Assembly: GCA_050480245.1 (NCBI GenBank)
Contig: JBCNEQ010000013.1
DNA: 64,000 bases
Origin: Anoxybacillus sp050480245
Lineage (GTDB): Bacteria > Bacillota > Bacilli > Bacillales > Anoxybacillaceae
Reading direction: 5' to 3' (one strand)
The translations under genes and the position numbers were made by a program. Below, one piece after another: positions 32,607 through 41,213 of this stretch (position 1 is the first letter of the stretch; each line of letters starts with the position of its first letter). The notes under the pieces are model-generated. The model saw only the letters and a program-made list of their open reading frames with translations, ran no database searches and was not told the origin of the DNA.

Positions 32607-33080
32607 ATGCCTTCAGTAGAAAGCTTTGAGCTTGATCATTGTGCGGTCAAAGCACCGTACGTTCGCCATTGTGGCGTTCATCAAGTCGGTAGCGACGGTG
32701 TTGTGAATAAATTTGATATTCGCTTTTGTCAACCAAATAAAGAAGCGATGCAGCCAGCAGCTATTCATACGCTTGAGCACTTGCTAGCGGTGCACATTCG
32801 TAAGCATGCCGAAAAATATGACCATTTTGATATTATTGACATTTCTCCGATGGGATGTCAAACAGGTTATTATTTAGTTGTTAGCGGTACGCCAACAGTC
32901 GAAGAAATTATTGACTTGTTAGAGGCGACGATGAATGAGGCGTTAACCGTTACAGAAGTGCCAGCCGCAACAGAAAAAGAGTGCGGTCAAGCGAAATTGC
33001 ATGATTTAGAAGGAGCAAAGCGGCTTATGCGTTACTGGCTGTCGCAGCCAAAAGAAGAATTGAAAAAAGTGTTTGGCTAA
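32607..33080 (+). CDS. luxS: S-ribosylhomocysteine lyase
   Basis: Splits S-ribosylhomocysteine into homocysteine and the AI-2 precursor DPD, completing the activated methyl cycle with MetK methyltransferases. Metal ligands are in HTLEH, with the third in the C-terminal CGQAKLHDLEGAK. The catalytic Cys is in MGCQTGYY. ATG 32607 (157 aa) follows AAAGAGGTGAG; the upstream extension is not used. Own terminator. Confidence 0.95.
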   Translation: MPSVESFELDHCAVKAPYVRHCGVHQVGSDGVVNKFDIRFCQPNKEAMQPAAIHTLEHLLAVHIRKHAEKYDHFDIIDISPMGCQTGYYLVVSGTPTVEEIIDLLEATMNEALTVTEVPAATEKECGQAKLHDLEGAKRLMRYWLSQPKEELKKVFG

Positions 33081-33123
33081 AAATAAAGGTTCAGATGTTA
33101 CATGTCTGAACCTTTATTTTTTT
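33081..33123 (+). terminator. terminator of luxS
   Basis: AAATAAAGGTTCAGA / TCTGAACCTTTATTT, a 15-bp perfect stem followed by T. Confidence 0.9.
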
Positions 33124-33287
33124 CACCCGGCAATTTATCAACTATGCTCTCGAAGTGGTCACTACCGATACAATGATGGTTACATGTCTCTCTACATTGT
33201 TCATGCAAAAAGCGTATCATTTTCCAAAAATTTTTTTGTTTGCTATAATGAAAGAGGGGAAAAGTTATGATTGAGGAGGGAACAAGG

Positions 33288-33725
33288 ATGAAAGAAAAAT
33301 TAATTGATATTGTCAACAAACAAATTGCAAACTGGAACGTGTTATATGTAAAATTACACAACTACCATTGGTATGTGAAAGGGCCGCAGTTTTTTACGTT
33401 GCATACAAAATTTGAAGAGTTGTACAATGAAGCGGCACTACATATTGATGAGTTAGCAGAACGTTTATTAGCATTAGGTGGAAAACCGCTAGCAACGATG
33501 AAAGATTATTTAGCGGTAGCATCTGTACATGAAGCAAAAGGAAATGAAACGGCGGAAGAAATGGTAGCGGAAATTGTTCGCGATTTTGAAACGATGATTG
33601 AAGAATTGAAAGCTGGCATGGACTACGCCGGAGAAATTGGAGATGAAACAACAGGCGATATGCTTTTAGGCATTCATCAAAGTTTAGAAAAACATGTATG
33701 GATGCTCAAATCGTTTCTCGGATAA
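33288..33725 (+). CDS. dps: Dps-family DNA-binding ferritin-like protein
   Basis: Forms a dodecameric shell that oxidises and stores iron and protects DNA. Ferroxidase residues are in LHNYHWYVKGPQFFTLH and in HIDELAERLLALGG. 145 aa from ATG 33288 with GGAGGG upstream; the ATT-ATG frame start at 33267 is too close to the -10. TATAAT at 33244-33249 is the likely -10. A PerR site was looked for but not clear. Confidence 0.93.
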   Translation: MKEKLIDIVNKQIANWNVLYVKLHNYHWYVKGPQFFTLHTKFEELYNEAALHIDELAERLLALGGKPLATMKDYLAVASVHEAKGNETAEEMVAEIVRDFETMIEELKAGMDYAGEIGDETTGDMLLGIHQSLEKHVWMLKSFLG

Positions 33726-33747
33726 GGTGGGAGTGGCCCCACCTTAT
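33722..33747 (+). terminator. terminator of dps
   Basis: ATAAGGTGGG / CCCACCTTAT stem beginning within the dps stop. Confidence 0.75.
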
Positions 33748-33839
33748 TTGCATGTTCAGTCGCAGATGAGTGCTTTTGTTGCATGAAAATAAATGAATCG
33801 ACTCACACTAACCGTAACAAACGAAAAAGAGGTGGGTCG

Positions 33840-34148
33840 ATGAAAAAAACGTATTATGTTTCGGTGGCACGTGGCGAAATTTCACAAGTGAAAACGGCCT
33901 CCCCATGGGAATTTCGCATTGAAGCGACGGATGAAGAAATCATTCAATTACGGGAGTATTTTGATGAAATGTATTCATCCGATTGGCAATCGTTTTGGCG
34001 TGCACATGTGCCATATGTGCAATATCATTATGATCGGCCGAACGACGGGTATGACAACGCGATGAAAAAAGTGTATGAAATGATTTATGAACTTGGTGAT
34101 GAAGAAGCGAAACAACAAATTGAAACGATGGGTGTCATACAGTTATAA
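33840..34148 (+). CDS. conserved Bacillaceae protein, 102 aa, unknown function
   Basis: Soluble acidic protein beginning MKKTYYVSVARGEISQ, with aromatic-rich centre and an alpha-helical C-terminus (YEMIYELGDEEAKQQIE). No signal peptide, no cysteine, no catalytic motif. I recognise it only as a conserved neighbour of dps and ytkD in bacilli. ATG 33840 follows AAAGAGGTGGG, so the 19-residue upstream extension of the frame is not used. It sits alone between dps and the Nudix gene. Confidence 0.8.
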   Translation: MKKTYYVSVARGEISQVKTASPWEFRIEATDEEIIQLREYFDEMYSSDWQSFWRAHVPYVQYHYDRPNDGYDNAMKKVYEMIYELGDEEAKQQIETMGVIQL

Positions 34149-34211
34149 AGGCTGTCGACAACTTTACTGTGTGGTACAATGAAGAAAACATACAGTTGAG
34201 GGTAGACGGCT

Positions 34212-34685
34212 ATGATAGTATTTCAAGACTATTACGGATACGATGTTCGACTTTCTTTCGCTGATCATCCTTTTTCGCAACATCCCAAACACGTATTTGT
34301 CATTTGCCGTTACGATAACCATTGGCTGTTGACAAATCATGCGATACGCGGCTGGGAGTTTCCAGGCGGCAAAGTAGAAGAAGGAGAAACGGCGGAACAG
34401 GCAGCCATTCGTGAAGTAAGGGAAGAAACAGGAGGCATCGTTCAGACAATCACGTATATCGGACAGTATGAAGTGAAACGTCCAAATGAAACGATTGTAA
34501 AAAATATTTATTTTGCCCATGTTAAATCTTTGGAACAAAGGGAGTCGTATTTTGAAACAAATGGTCCTGTTCTCATTGAGCATATACCAGATGACGTAGC
34601 GAAAGATGAACGATTTAGTTTTATTATGAAAGATGGCGTATGGATGTATACAAAACAAGAGTTACAGCGGCGGGGAATGTCGTAA
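34212..34685 (+). CDS. ytkD: Nudix hydrolase YtkD (oxidised-dGTP clean-up type)
   Basis: Hydrolyses nucleoside triphosphates; the Bacillus homologue acts on 8-oxo-dGTP and related substrates. The Nudix box is complete: GGKVEEGETAEQAAIREVRE followed by ETGG. 157 aa. The ATG follows TTGAGGGT. Its place next to dps joins two oxidative-damage functions. A G/C-rich inverted repeat after its stop (34685-34716) may end both it and the convergent permease gene. Confidence 0.9.
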   Translation: MIVFQDYYGYDVRLSFADHPFSQHPKHVFVICRYDNHWLLTNHAIRGWEFPGGKVEEGETAEQAAIREVREETGGIVQTITYIGQYEVKRPNETIVKNIYFAHVKSLEQRESYFETNGPVLIEHIPDDVAKDERFSFIMKDGVWMYTKQELQRRGMS

Positions 34686-34715
34686 AACCCCACCGCTTTT
34701 TCTTTGCGTGTGGGG

Positions 34716-35522
34716 TTATGCGCGTTTTATTAATTTTTTTTCAAACCAACTGACAAGCTGGTACATGATGCTAGAGAGTAAAGCAATCATAAGCAAACTT
34801 AATAAAACGAGCGTAAAGTTAAACACTTGGAAGCCGTAAATAATCATATAGCCGAGCCCTTGTTTAGAGACGAGAAATTCACCGACGATGACCCCAACCC
34901 AAGATAAGCCAACGTTCACTTTTAGCGTTGAAATGATCGTTGGAAAGGAAGCAGGTAAAATCGCTTCTGTAAACCATTGTCGCTTCGTTGCGCCGAATGT
35001 TTGAAGCACTTTTATATAGTTTGCATCTACTTCTTTAAATGATGTGTAAACGACAATCGTTGTAATAATAATGGAAATGATCGCTCCCATGGCGACGATC
35101 GATGTCATATTTGGTCCGAGTGCGACGATTAAAATCGGGCCGAGCGCTACTTTTGGCATTGCGTTTAAAATGACTAAATACGGATCAACGATTTTTGAGA
35201 CGCGAGGAAACCACCAAAGTATTGCAGCAAAACAAACGCCAATCATCGTACCAACAATAAAACCTAGCACCGTCTCAGTTAATGTGACAGTTGTATGTGA
35301 AAGCAATGTGTGATCACGTATTTTTGTAGTAAACAAATGCCAAATCGAAGACGGTGAGCTAAATAAAAGAGGATCGATCCAATGAAGGCGGCTCGTGATT
35401 TCCCATAAGCTGAAAAATGCAATGACAATGATCGCTTGAAAAAAGCGGACGATTCGTTTTTCACGTTTTTCGTATGCCATATACTGATCGTATATACGTT
35501 GCAACCACTCATGTTTGTTCAA
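34716..35522 (-). CDS. ABC transporter permease (SsuC/ThiX type)
   Basis: Inner-membrane channel of a nitrate/sulfonate/taurine- or pyrimidine-precursor-type importer. Six or so hydrophobic segments. The ATPase-coupling loop is near LQTFGATKRQWFTEAILPASFPTII, where the conserved EAA-G pattern is visible in part. 268 aa. Last gene of a three-gene operon with ATPase and binding protein, overlapping the ATPase gene by 14 nt. Position corresponds to ytlD of Bacillus subtilis. Confidence 0.88.
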   Translation of the reverse strand: MNKHEWLQRIYDQYMAYEKREKRIVRFFQAIIVIAFFSLWEITSRLHWIDPLLFSSPSSIWHLFTTKIRDHTLLSHTTVTLTETVLGFIVGTMIGVCFAAILWWFPRVSKIVDPYLVILNAMPKVALGPILIVALGPNMTSIVAMGAIISIIITTIVVYTSFKEVDANYIKVLQTFGATKRQWFTEAILPASFPTIISTLKVNVGLSWVGVIVGEFLVSKQGLGYMIIYGFQVFNFTLVLLSLLMIALLSSIMYQLVSWFEKKLIKRA

Positions 35523-36279
35523 TGCTCTCTAACTCCTTCCAAATCATTTGAAAGAGCGGTGAAAAATCTGGATGTTGGCGGGCTTGAAACGGTGTACACG
35601 CTTTTAACGAATCTGGAACGGTAACGATTTTTTGAATTTTTCCCGGTCTTCCGGTAAATAAAACGATGCGGTCGCTCATCGCAATGGCTTCACCAATATC
35701 GTGCGTGACAAGAAGTGCTGTTTTTTGATACTGTTTTAACGTTTCCCATACAAGATCTTCTAGTTTGAGCTTTGTTTGATAATCAAGCGCTGAAAACGGC
35801 TCATCTAACAGTAATATTTTCGGATCCGTTGCAAGCGTGCGTACGAGTGCAGCGCGTTGGCGCATTCCTCCCGACAATTCATTAGGATAGCGGTCATCGA
35901 CATCGTGCAGCCCGATTTGATGCAATAGGGCGAGTGTTTGTCTCCTTGTTTTCTCGCTATATTTTCCCATTAGCTTTAATCCAAGTGTCACGTTTTGTTC
36001 GATCGTCTTCCATGGGAACAAATAATCATGTTGTAGCATATATCCAATCGTTTGACGCATTGTTCTTATTTCTTTTCCTTCGATGAGCACACGTCCTTTT
36101 GTCGGTTCGATCAATCCTGCGATAATTGAAAGAAGCGTTGTTTTTCCGCAGCCGCTCGGGCCGAGGAAGGAGAGAAATTCTCCCCTCTCGACAGTGAGTG
36201 AAAGATGATCAAGCGCTAATACGGCAGATTGGTTTGTGACGTAGGCGTGCATCACTTGATCAATCGTTAAAATGGGCAT
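35509..36279 (-). CDS. ABC transporter ATP-binding protein (SsuB/ThiZ type)
   Basis: Drives import with the adjacent permease. Walker A GPSGCGKTT, Q-loop in YMLQHDYLFPW, signature LSGGMRQRAAL, Walker B LLLDEPFSALD and switch His in LLVTHD are all present. ATG 36279 (256 aa) is favoured over GTG 36288 by the spacing of AGGTGA. Ten bases after the binding-protein stop. Confidence 0.93.
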   Translation of the reverse strand: MPILTIDQVMHAYVTNQSAVLALDHLSLTVERGEFLSFLGPSGCGKTTLLSIIAGLIEPTKGRVLIEGKEIRTMRQTIGYMLQHDYLFPWKTIEQNVTLGLKLMGKYSEKTRRQTLALLHQIGLHDVDDRYPNELSGGMRQRAALVRTLATDPKILLLDEPFSALDYQTKLKLEDLVWETLKQYQKTALLVTHDIGEAIAMSDRIVLFTGRPGKIQKIVTVPDSLKACTPFQARQHPDFSPLFQMIWKELESIEQT

Positions 36280-36288
36280 GATGTTCAC

Positions 36289-37266
36289 CTACTTTTTTGC
36301 ATGTTCAGCAAATGATGTATTGACTAAAATGGAGTGATCCACGTACGACGGTAATTCATTTGCTTCCTTCATCACGTTTTGGAGATTGTTCCATTCTTCT
36401 TCATCTAAAATCGGATCGGTCGCGTATGAGCCTTGTTGTTTATAGCGATCGACGACTTTTTCAATCAGAGCAATATCTGTATCTTCAAAGTACGGTTGAA
36501 TGACTATCGCGATTTCTTTTGCATCGTGTGTTTGTACCCATTGTTGTGCTTTATAAAGGGCGCGTGTAAACTTTGCGATGACATCTTTATTTTCGTCAAT
36601 GAAACTTTGTTTTGCCATAAATGTTGTATATGGAAGGTGACCAGATTCTGTTCCGAACGAAGCGACAATATATCCTTTTCCTTCTTGTTCAAAAATGCTA
36701 GCAGTCGGCTCAAATAGTTGGACGAAATCGCCTGTGCCGCTCGCAAATGCATTGGCAATATTTGCGAATTCAATATTTTGAATGAGGTTTAAATCTTTGT
36801 GCGGGTCAATTCCGTGTTGCTTCAAGACGTATTCTCCGACCATTTGCGGCATGCCACCTTTTCGTTGTCCTAAAAATGTACTTCCTTTTAGTTGATCCCA
36901 TGAGAAGTTGGCGATTGGTTTTCGTGAAACTAAAAATGTCCCATCAGTTTGTGTCAATTGGGCAAAGTTAATAACAGGATCTGTTGCTCCTTGACTATAC
37001 ACGTAAATGGACGTTTCTGAGCCGACGAGCGCAATATCCGCTCCGTTCGATAAAAGTGTCGTCATTGTTTTATCGCCGCCCCACGTCGTATTCAGTTCGA
37101 TATGAAGCCCTTCTTCAGCAAAAAAGCCTTTCTCAATCGCGACGTATTGAGGTGCGTAAAAAATCGAACGAGTTACTTCGGCAATGCGCAACGTTTTTAC
37201 ATCATTTGATGAGCAAGCTGCGAGTAAAAACATAAAAGCAACGAACAAAAGCCCCCATTTTCGCAT
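36289..37266 (-). CDS. ABC transporter substrate-binding lipoprotein (NMT1/THI5-like)
   Basis: Exported binding protein; lipobox LAAC with Cys18. Fold and motifs (IFYAPQYVAIEKGFFAEEGL, NGADIALVGSE) place it with SsuA/ThiY-type proteins that bind sulfonates, nitrate or thiamine pyrimidine precursors. 325 aa from ATG 37266, with GAAAGGAAAGAGGG upstream. No TPP riboswitch or S-box precedes the operon, so the sequence does not settle the substrate. It is the first gene of the operon. Confidence 0.88.
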   Translation of the reverse strand: MRKWGLLFVAFMFLLAACSSNDVKTLRIAEVTRSIFYAPQYVAIEKGFFAEEGLHIELNTTWGGDKTMTTLLSNGADIALVGSETSIYVYSQGATDPVINFAQLTQTDGTFLVSRKPIANFSWDQLKGSTFLGQRKGGMPQMVGEYVLKQHGIDPHKDLNLIQNIEFANIANAFASGTGDFVQLFEPTASIFEQEGKGYIVASFGTESGHLPYTTFMAKQSFIDENKDVIAKFTRALYKAQQWVQTHDAKEIAIVIQPYFEDTDIALIEKVVDRYKQQGSYATDPILDEEEWNNLQNVMKEANELPSYVDHSILVNTSFAEHAKK

Positions 37267-37330
37267 CCTCTTTCCCTCTTTCCTTTCGTTTGCTTTATTG
37301 TATGCGCCTAATAAAAATGTGTGAATGCCC

Positions 37331-37368
37331 GAAAAAGAAAACCGCCGTGGCAGATGACACGACGGTTT
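37331..37368 (-). terminator. terminator of the DUF2584 gene
   Basis: AAACCGCCGTG / CACGACGGTTT stem with a T-rich tail on the minus strand, separating it from the ABC operon. Confidence 0.8.
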
Positions 37369-37609
37369 AATTAATTGAATGTAAGGCAATCAATTCATAT
37401 GTAACGATCGTTGTCTCGTTTTGAAGAACAAGTTTTTTGACAACAGCTTGCCCTGTTGCTTCTCCGTGCTTTACTCGTCTTACTTCTAACGGGATATCAA
37501 GTGGATATAAACGATAGCCTTCTTTTTGCAAAACAAATAAGTTATGTTCAATTCGTTTTTCTTTTCCGTTTGTGACGATCATTGTTTGTATTTCTAACGG
37601 CATACCCAT
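37367..37609 (-). CDS. DUF2584 family protein, 80 aa
   Basis: Small soluble beta-rich protein: MGMPLEIQTMIVTNGKEKRI at the start, then YRLYPLDIPLEVRR and a C-terminal strand (TIVTYELIAL). This matches the DUF2584 family of bacilli as I remember it; its function is unknown. ATG 37609 is taken because GGGGTGA lies six bases upstream; the frame extends further without a ribosome site. Monocistronic. Confidence 0.78.
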   Translation of the reverse strand: MGMPLEIQTMIVTNGKEKRIEHNLFVLQKEGYRLYPLDIPLEVRRVKHGEATGQAVVKKLVLQNETTIVTYELIALHSIN

Positions 37610-37734
37610 ATGTTTCACCCCACATTCTACGTTTTTACCTTCATTGAAACACATTTATCACTATTGCACAACTGCATTTCATATATTGATACTATATCAT
37701 ATAAATAAATAATATGATCTGATAATAAATTTTA

Positions 37735-37764
37735 TTGACAGGACAAAAATGTAAATGGTACGAT
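37735..37764 (+). promoter_or_regulatory. promoter of the desaturase gene
   Basis: TTGACA (37735-37740), 18-bp spacer, TACGAT (37759-37764). Leader of about 80 nt before the ATG. No DesR operator could be identified with confidence. Confidence 0.6.
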
Positions 37765-37848
37765 GACAATAAGTTTGAAAGAGAGATGTTTGAATATTCA
37801 TTTCTTTTTTGAACGAAGTGTTTACGTATGAGGGGGAGTTTTTTATTG

Positions 37849-38928
37849 ATGAAACAATTTCATTCATTTGGATGGTACGCAGCTCGTATTGCTCCGTATT
37901 TGCCTGAAGAAGCGTTCCGTTCTGTGCCGTCTCGGTTGTTTGGTGGTCTCGCTTACATGCTCGTTTTAGTTAGTGGTATCGTCACGATTTCTTTATTTGA
38001 CCTACATTGGTTATGGAACGGATTGCTTTCTGTTGTTATTGGGTTTTGTTTTGCGGGTTTAGGGTTTTTAGGACATGAAATTTTGCACGGAACGGTCGTA
38101 AAGCGAGCATGGCTTCGTGATTTGCTAGGTGGCATCGCATTTTTGCCGCTTTGCACAGGTCCGAAGTTATGGCGAAAGTGGCATAATGCGACCCATCATG
38201 TGCATACCCAACATGAGGAGCTTGATCCGGATGCTTGGCCGACGATCAAACGTTTAGCTCAAAGTCGTTTTCTTCGCTGGATTTACCGCATTCCGTTTCC
38301 GATTCGTGCGTTTTTCTCCTTTTTGTCATTGGCAGGGATGTTTACGGTTCATTCGCTTCATATGCTTCTTCACTTTTGGAAGGAGTTTGAAAAAGGAAGT
38401 CGTCGTGCTGTATTTTGGCAATTTGTCTTACCATGGTCGGTATGGATTGGATTATTGTTGATGATCGGAGTAGAAAAATGGCTCTTTGCGTTCGTTCTTC
38501 CACTACTTATTGGAAATGCAATCGTGATGGGATACATTTCAACGAACCATCGCTTAAATCCGCTCGTCCCAGTTAACGATCCATTAGCGAATAGCCTAAC
38601 CGTCATCGTTCCGAAGTGGGTCGACGTATTGCATTTTAACTTTTCGCACCATACAGAACATCATTTATTCCCAGCGATGAGTTCAAAATATTATCCGCTC
38701 GTTAAACAATATATTAAGCAACTATGGCCGGACCGTTATCATGAAATGCCGATGACAAAAGCGTTAATTGCGCTATGGAAAACACCACGGCTTTATCACG
38801 AACAAACAGAACTCATTGAACCGCGCGAAGGATACGTGTACGGAACGCTCGGAAATGGATTGAATATAGATGACCTTTCGCATAAAGTGAAAGAAAATGT
38901 TTTAGAAAAAATGGTGAAGCAAAAATAA
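37849..38928 (+). CDS. acyl-lipid fatty acid desaturase
   Basis: Membrane di-iron enzyme inserting a cis double bond into acyl chains of membrane lipids. The three His boxes are present: HEILHG, HNATHH and HHTEHH. Four or more hydrophobic segments surround them. 359 aa from ATG 37849, placed about ten bases after GGGGGAG; an upstream ATG at 37828 overlaps that ribosome site. Monocistronic with its own promoter and terminator. The regiospecificity cannot be read. Confidence 0.9.
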   Translation: MKQFHSFGWYAARIAPYLPEEAFRSVPSRLFGGLAYMLVLVSGIVTISLFDLHWLWNGLLSVVIGFCFAGLGFLGHEILHGTVVKRAWLRDLLGGIAFLPLCTGPKLWRKWHNATHHVHTQHEELDPDAWPTIKRLAQSRFLRWIYRIPFPIRAFFSFLSLAGMFTVHSLHMLLHFWKEFEKGSRRAVFWQFVLPWSVWIGLLLMIGVEKWLFAFVLPLLIGNAIVMGYISTNHRLNPLVPVNDPLANSLTVIVPKWVDVLHFNFSHHTEHHLFPAMSSKYYPLVKQYIKQLWPDRYHEMPMTKALIALWKTPRLYHEQTELIEPREGYVYGTLGNGLNIDDLSHKVKENVLEKMVKQK

Positions 38929-38957
38929 AGCGTCGCATACCGGCGCTTTTTTGTTTT
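38928..38957 (+). terminator. terminator of the desaturase gene
   Basis: AAAGCGTCG / CGGCGCTTT stem with one G-T pair, then a T-run. Confidence 0.8.
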
Positions 38958-39190
38958 TAGAATAAAAATAAGACGTGGGCAATCAGCCACGCCTTATTTT
39001 CTCCCTTGTAGCATAAGAGGTAAAGCGGTAGCTCTATCGGCTTTGATGTTTAATTTTTTAGTACGTAGCTAGTAGCCCCCACATCGTGCCGTAGGGGAAA
39101 TAAGCGCATTTGACATATGCATAACAAATATCCGCCCTTATATTTTATTATAGGGGAGGTGTGTCATTGAAAGCTATTTCATTAAAAATG
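38958..39190. other. unassigned intergenic stretch before pckA terminator
   Basis: Begins with a bidirectional hairpin (38965-39000, AAAATAAG.CGTGG / CCACG.CTTATTTT). It then holds a G/C-richer segment with short inverted pieces (39015-39100) and a strong AGGGGAGGTG ribosome-like site at 39152-39161. The latter precedes only a 13-codon frame that runs into the pckA terminator. No known RNA family or gene was recognised. Confidence 0.4.
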
Positions 39191-39222
39191 AAAAAAGCTG
39201 CCGAATAAACAGGCAGCTTTTC
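39191..39222 (-). terminator. terminator of pckA
   Basis: AAAAAAGCTGCC / GGCAGCTTTT; on the minus strand the stem ends in six T. Confidence 0.85.
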
Positions 39223-39224
39223 GT

Positions 39225-40811
39225 TTATGCAATTGGTCCACCGAGTTGTTCGATGCGTGGATCGATGTTTGTGAATTTTTTAAAGTTTTCGCGGAACTTC
39301 GCCGCAAGTTCTTTTGCTTTTTGTTCATACGCTTCTGGATCGGCCCATGTGCTTTTTGGTTGCAGCACTTCATCAGGCACACCTGGGACGTGAAGCGGAA
39401 TATGCAGACCGAAAATCGGGTCTTGAACGGTTTCGACGTTGTTTAATTCTCCTTCTAACGCTGCTTTTACCATCGCGCGCGTATACGATAGCTTCATCCG
39501 TTCGCCAATGCCGTATCCGCCTCCCGTCCAGCCGGTGTTGATTAAAAATACTTGAACGCCGTGAGCATCGATTTTTTGTCCAAGCATGTCTGCATATCGT
39601 GTTGCTGGAAGCGGTAAAAACGGTGAGCCGAAGCATGTAGAGAACGTTGCTTCCGGTGCTGTAATTCCGCGCTCTGTGCCCGCTAACTTGCTTGTATATC
39701 CGCTTAAGAAATGATACATTGCTTGTTCTTTCGTTAATTTACTAATTGGTGGCAATACCCCGAATGCATCTGCTGTTAAAAAGACGATCGTATGCGGATG
39801 ACCTGCAATGCTTGGTTGAACAATATTATCCATCGCTTCAAGCGGGTACGCCGCACGCGTATTTTCAGTTAACGTTGCATCGTCGTAATTTGGTATGCGC
39901 GTATCTGGATCCATCATGACGTTTTCTAATACGGAGCCGAAGCGAATCGCATCGAAAATTTGCGGCTCTTTTTCACGTGATAAGTTAATGCATTTGGCAT
40001 AACATCCACCTTCAATATTAAAAACACCGTTGTTTGACCAACCGTGCTCGTCATCGCCAATTAGGCGACGGTTTGGATCAGCAGAAAGCGTTGTTTTTCC
40101 TGTACCAGATAAACCGAAAAAGAGCGCGACATCACCTTCTTGACCGACGTTTGCTGAACAGTGCATCGGGAAGATTCCTTGTTCTGGCAATAAAAAGTTC
40201 ATGACAGAGAAAACGGATTTTTTCATTTCACCAGCATATTCTGTTCCACCAATAAGCACGGTACGACGTTCAAATGAGATAATAATAAACGTTTCTGAAC
40301 GCGTGCCGTCAACAGATGGATTTGCCTTAAATGTTGGTGCAGAAATGACTGTAAATTGTGGTTCATGTGTTTGTAATTCTTCCGCTGTTGGACGAATGAA
40401 CAATTGATGGGCAAATAAGTTATGCCAAGCCAATTCATTGATAACTTGAATCGGTAAGCGATAAGCAGGATCGGCGCCTGCAAAGCCATTAAATACAAAT
40501 AGTTCTTCTTTTGTCATTAAATAATCGATCACTTTGTTGTAAAGTTTATCAAATACTTCTTCAGAAATTGGTTGGTTGACAGTTCCCCAATCAATTTTAT
40601 GTTTAACAGATGGTTCTTCTACAATATATTTATCTTTTGGAGAACGTCCGGTATATTTTCCAGTCGTTGCACAAACTGCTCCTGATGAAGTGAGGACGCC
40701 TTCTTTGCGAGTCAATACTTTTTCTACTAATCGTGGTACAGATAAGTTATGAAAAACCCCATCCCTTTGTAAGAGCATTGATAATTTGTTTGTCAGTTCA
40801 ATGGAATTCAT
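39225..40811 (-). CDS. pckA: phosphoenolpyruvate carboxykinase (ATP)
   Basis: Converts oxaloacetate and ATP to phosphoenolpyruvate, the entry step of gluconeogenesis. Kinase-1a P-loop GLSGTGKTTLSADPNRRL and the metal/substrate segment IGDDEHGWSNNGVFN are clear. 528 aa from ATG 40811 with AAAGGTAGG upstream. It stands divergent from metK, as in Bacillus subtilis. No cre or CcpN site was confidently identified in the intergenic region. Confidence 0.95.
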   Translation of the reverse strand: MNSIELTNKLSMLLQRDGVFHNLSVPRLVEKVLTRKEGVLTSSGAVCATTGKYTGRSPKDKYIVEEPSVKHKIDWGTVNQPISEEVFDKLYNKVIDYLMTKEELFVFNGFAGADPAYRLPIQVINELAWHNLFAHQLFIRPTAEELQTHEPQFTVISAPTFKANPSVDGTRSETFIIISFERRTVLIGGTEYAGEMKKSVFSVMNFLLPEQGIFPMHCSANVGQEGDVALFFGLSGTGKTTLSADPNRRLIGDDEHGWSNNGVFNIEGGCYAKCINLSREKEPQIFDAIRFGSVLENVMMDPDTRIPNYDDATLTENTRAAYPLEAMDNIVQPSIAGHPHTIVFLTADAFGVLPPISKLTKEQAMYHFLSGYTSKLAGTERGITAPEATFSTCFGSPFLPLPATRYADMLGQKIDAHGVQVFLINTGWTGGGYGIGERMKLSYTRAMVKAALEGELNNVETVQDPIFGLHIPLHVPGVPDEVLQPKSTWADPEAYEQKAKELAAKFRENFKKFTNIDPRIEQLGGPIA

Positions 40812-40983
40812 TGGACAAAACCTACCTTTGTTTGATTTATCTTTATGTAAAAAGTATAACACATTTTGATAAATAGTCCATACTAATTCGTGTATTTTCT
40901 TAAATTTATTTTAGACATCATAAAGGGAGGAAAAACGTTGACTCGCTTATGATAGATGTGATATGATGCTGAGATGAACGGAT

Positions 40984-41094
40984 ACTCTTATCCCGAGTTG
41001 GTGGAGGGGGACAGGCCCGATGAAACCCAGCAACCGTCACATACGTGAAAAGGTGCTAACCTGTGGCAAGGGGACGCCCTTGAACGATAAGAGT
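40984..41094 (+). ncRNA. SAM-I (S-box) riboswitch aptamer
   Basis: P1 ACTCTTATC (40984-40992) pairs with GATAAGAGT (41086-41094). The S-box core GAGGGGGACAGGCCCGATGAA, CCCAGCAACC and GGTGCTAACC is present in order. Bound SAM should favour the terminator that follows. Confidence 0.97.
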
Positions 41095-41116
41095 GAAAGG
41101 CGCAGACAAATGCAAG

Positions 41117-41146
41117 AACCTTTCCTCTGAGGGAAAGGTTTTTTTC
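41117..41146 (+). terminator. S-box terminator before metK
   Basis: AACCTTTCC / GGAAAGGTT stem followed by seven T; the expression platform of the SAM riboswitch. Confidence 0.9.
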
Positions 41147-41213
41147 ACGATAGACCATAATAAGAGGGATGAGTACCGTATCATTTGTCATTATACTGAG
41201 GAGGAATGTTTGA

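Noticed and set aside
33220..33287. PerR box upstream of dps
   Set aside because: Only the -10 TATAAT resembles half of the consensus; the second half-site is missing.
36289..37330. TPP riboswitch expected for a thiamine-precursor transporter
   Set aside because: No CTGAGA core or matching second arm was found upstream of the binding-protein gene.
39015..39100. Possible preQ1 or other small riboswitch on the minus strand (CTAGCTAC followed by an A-run)
   Set aside because: The stem needed to close the preQ1 aptamer is absent, and the downstream gene is pckA, not queuosine-related.
39167..39208. 13-codon frame starting at TTG behind AGGGGAGGTG
   Set aside because: It is too short, its stop lies in the pckA terminator, and no conserved peptide is recognisable. 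Kept only as part of an unexplained region.
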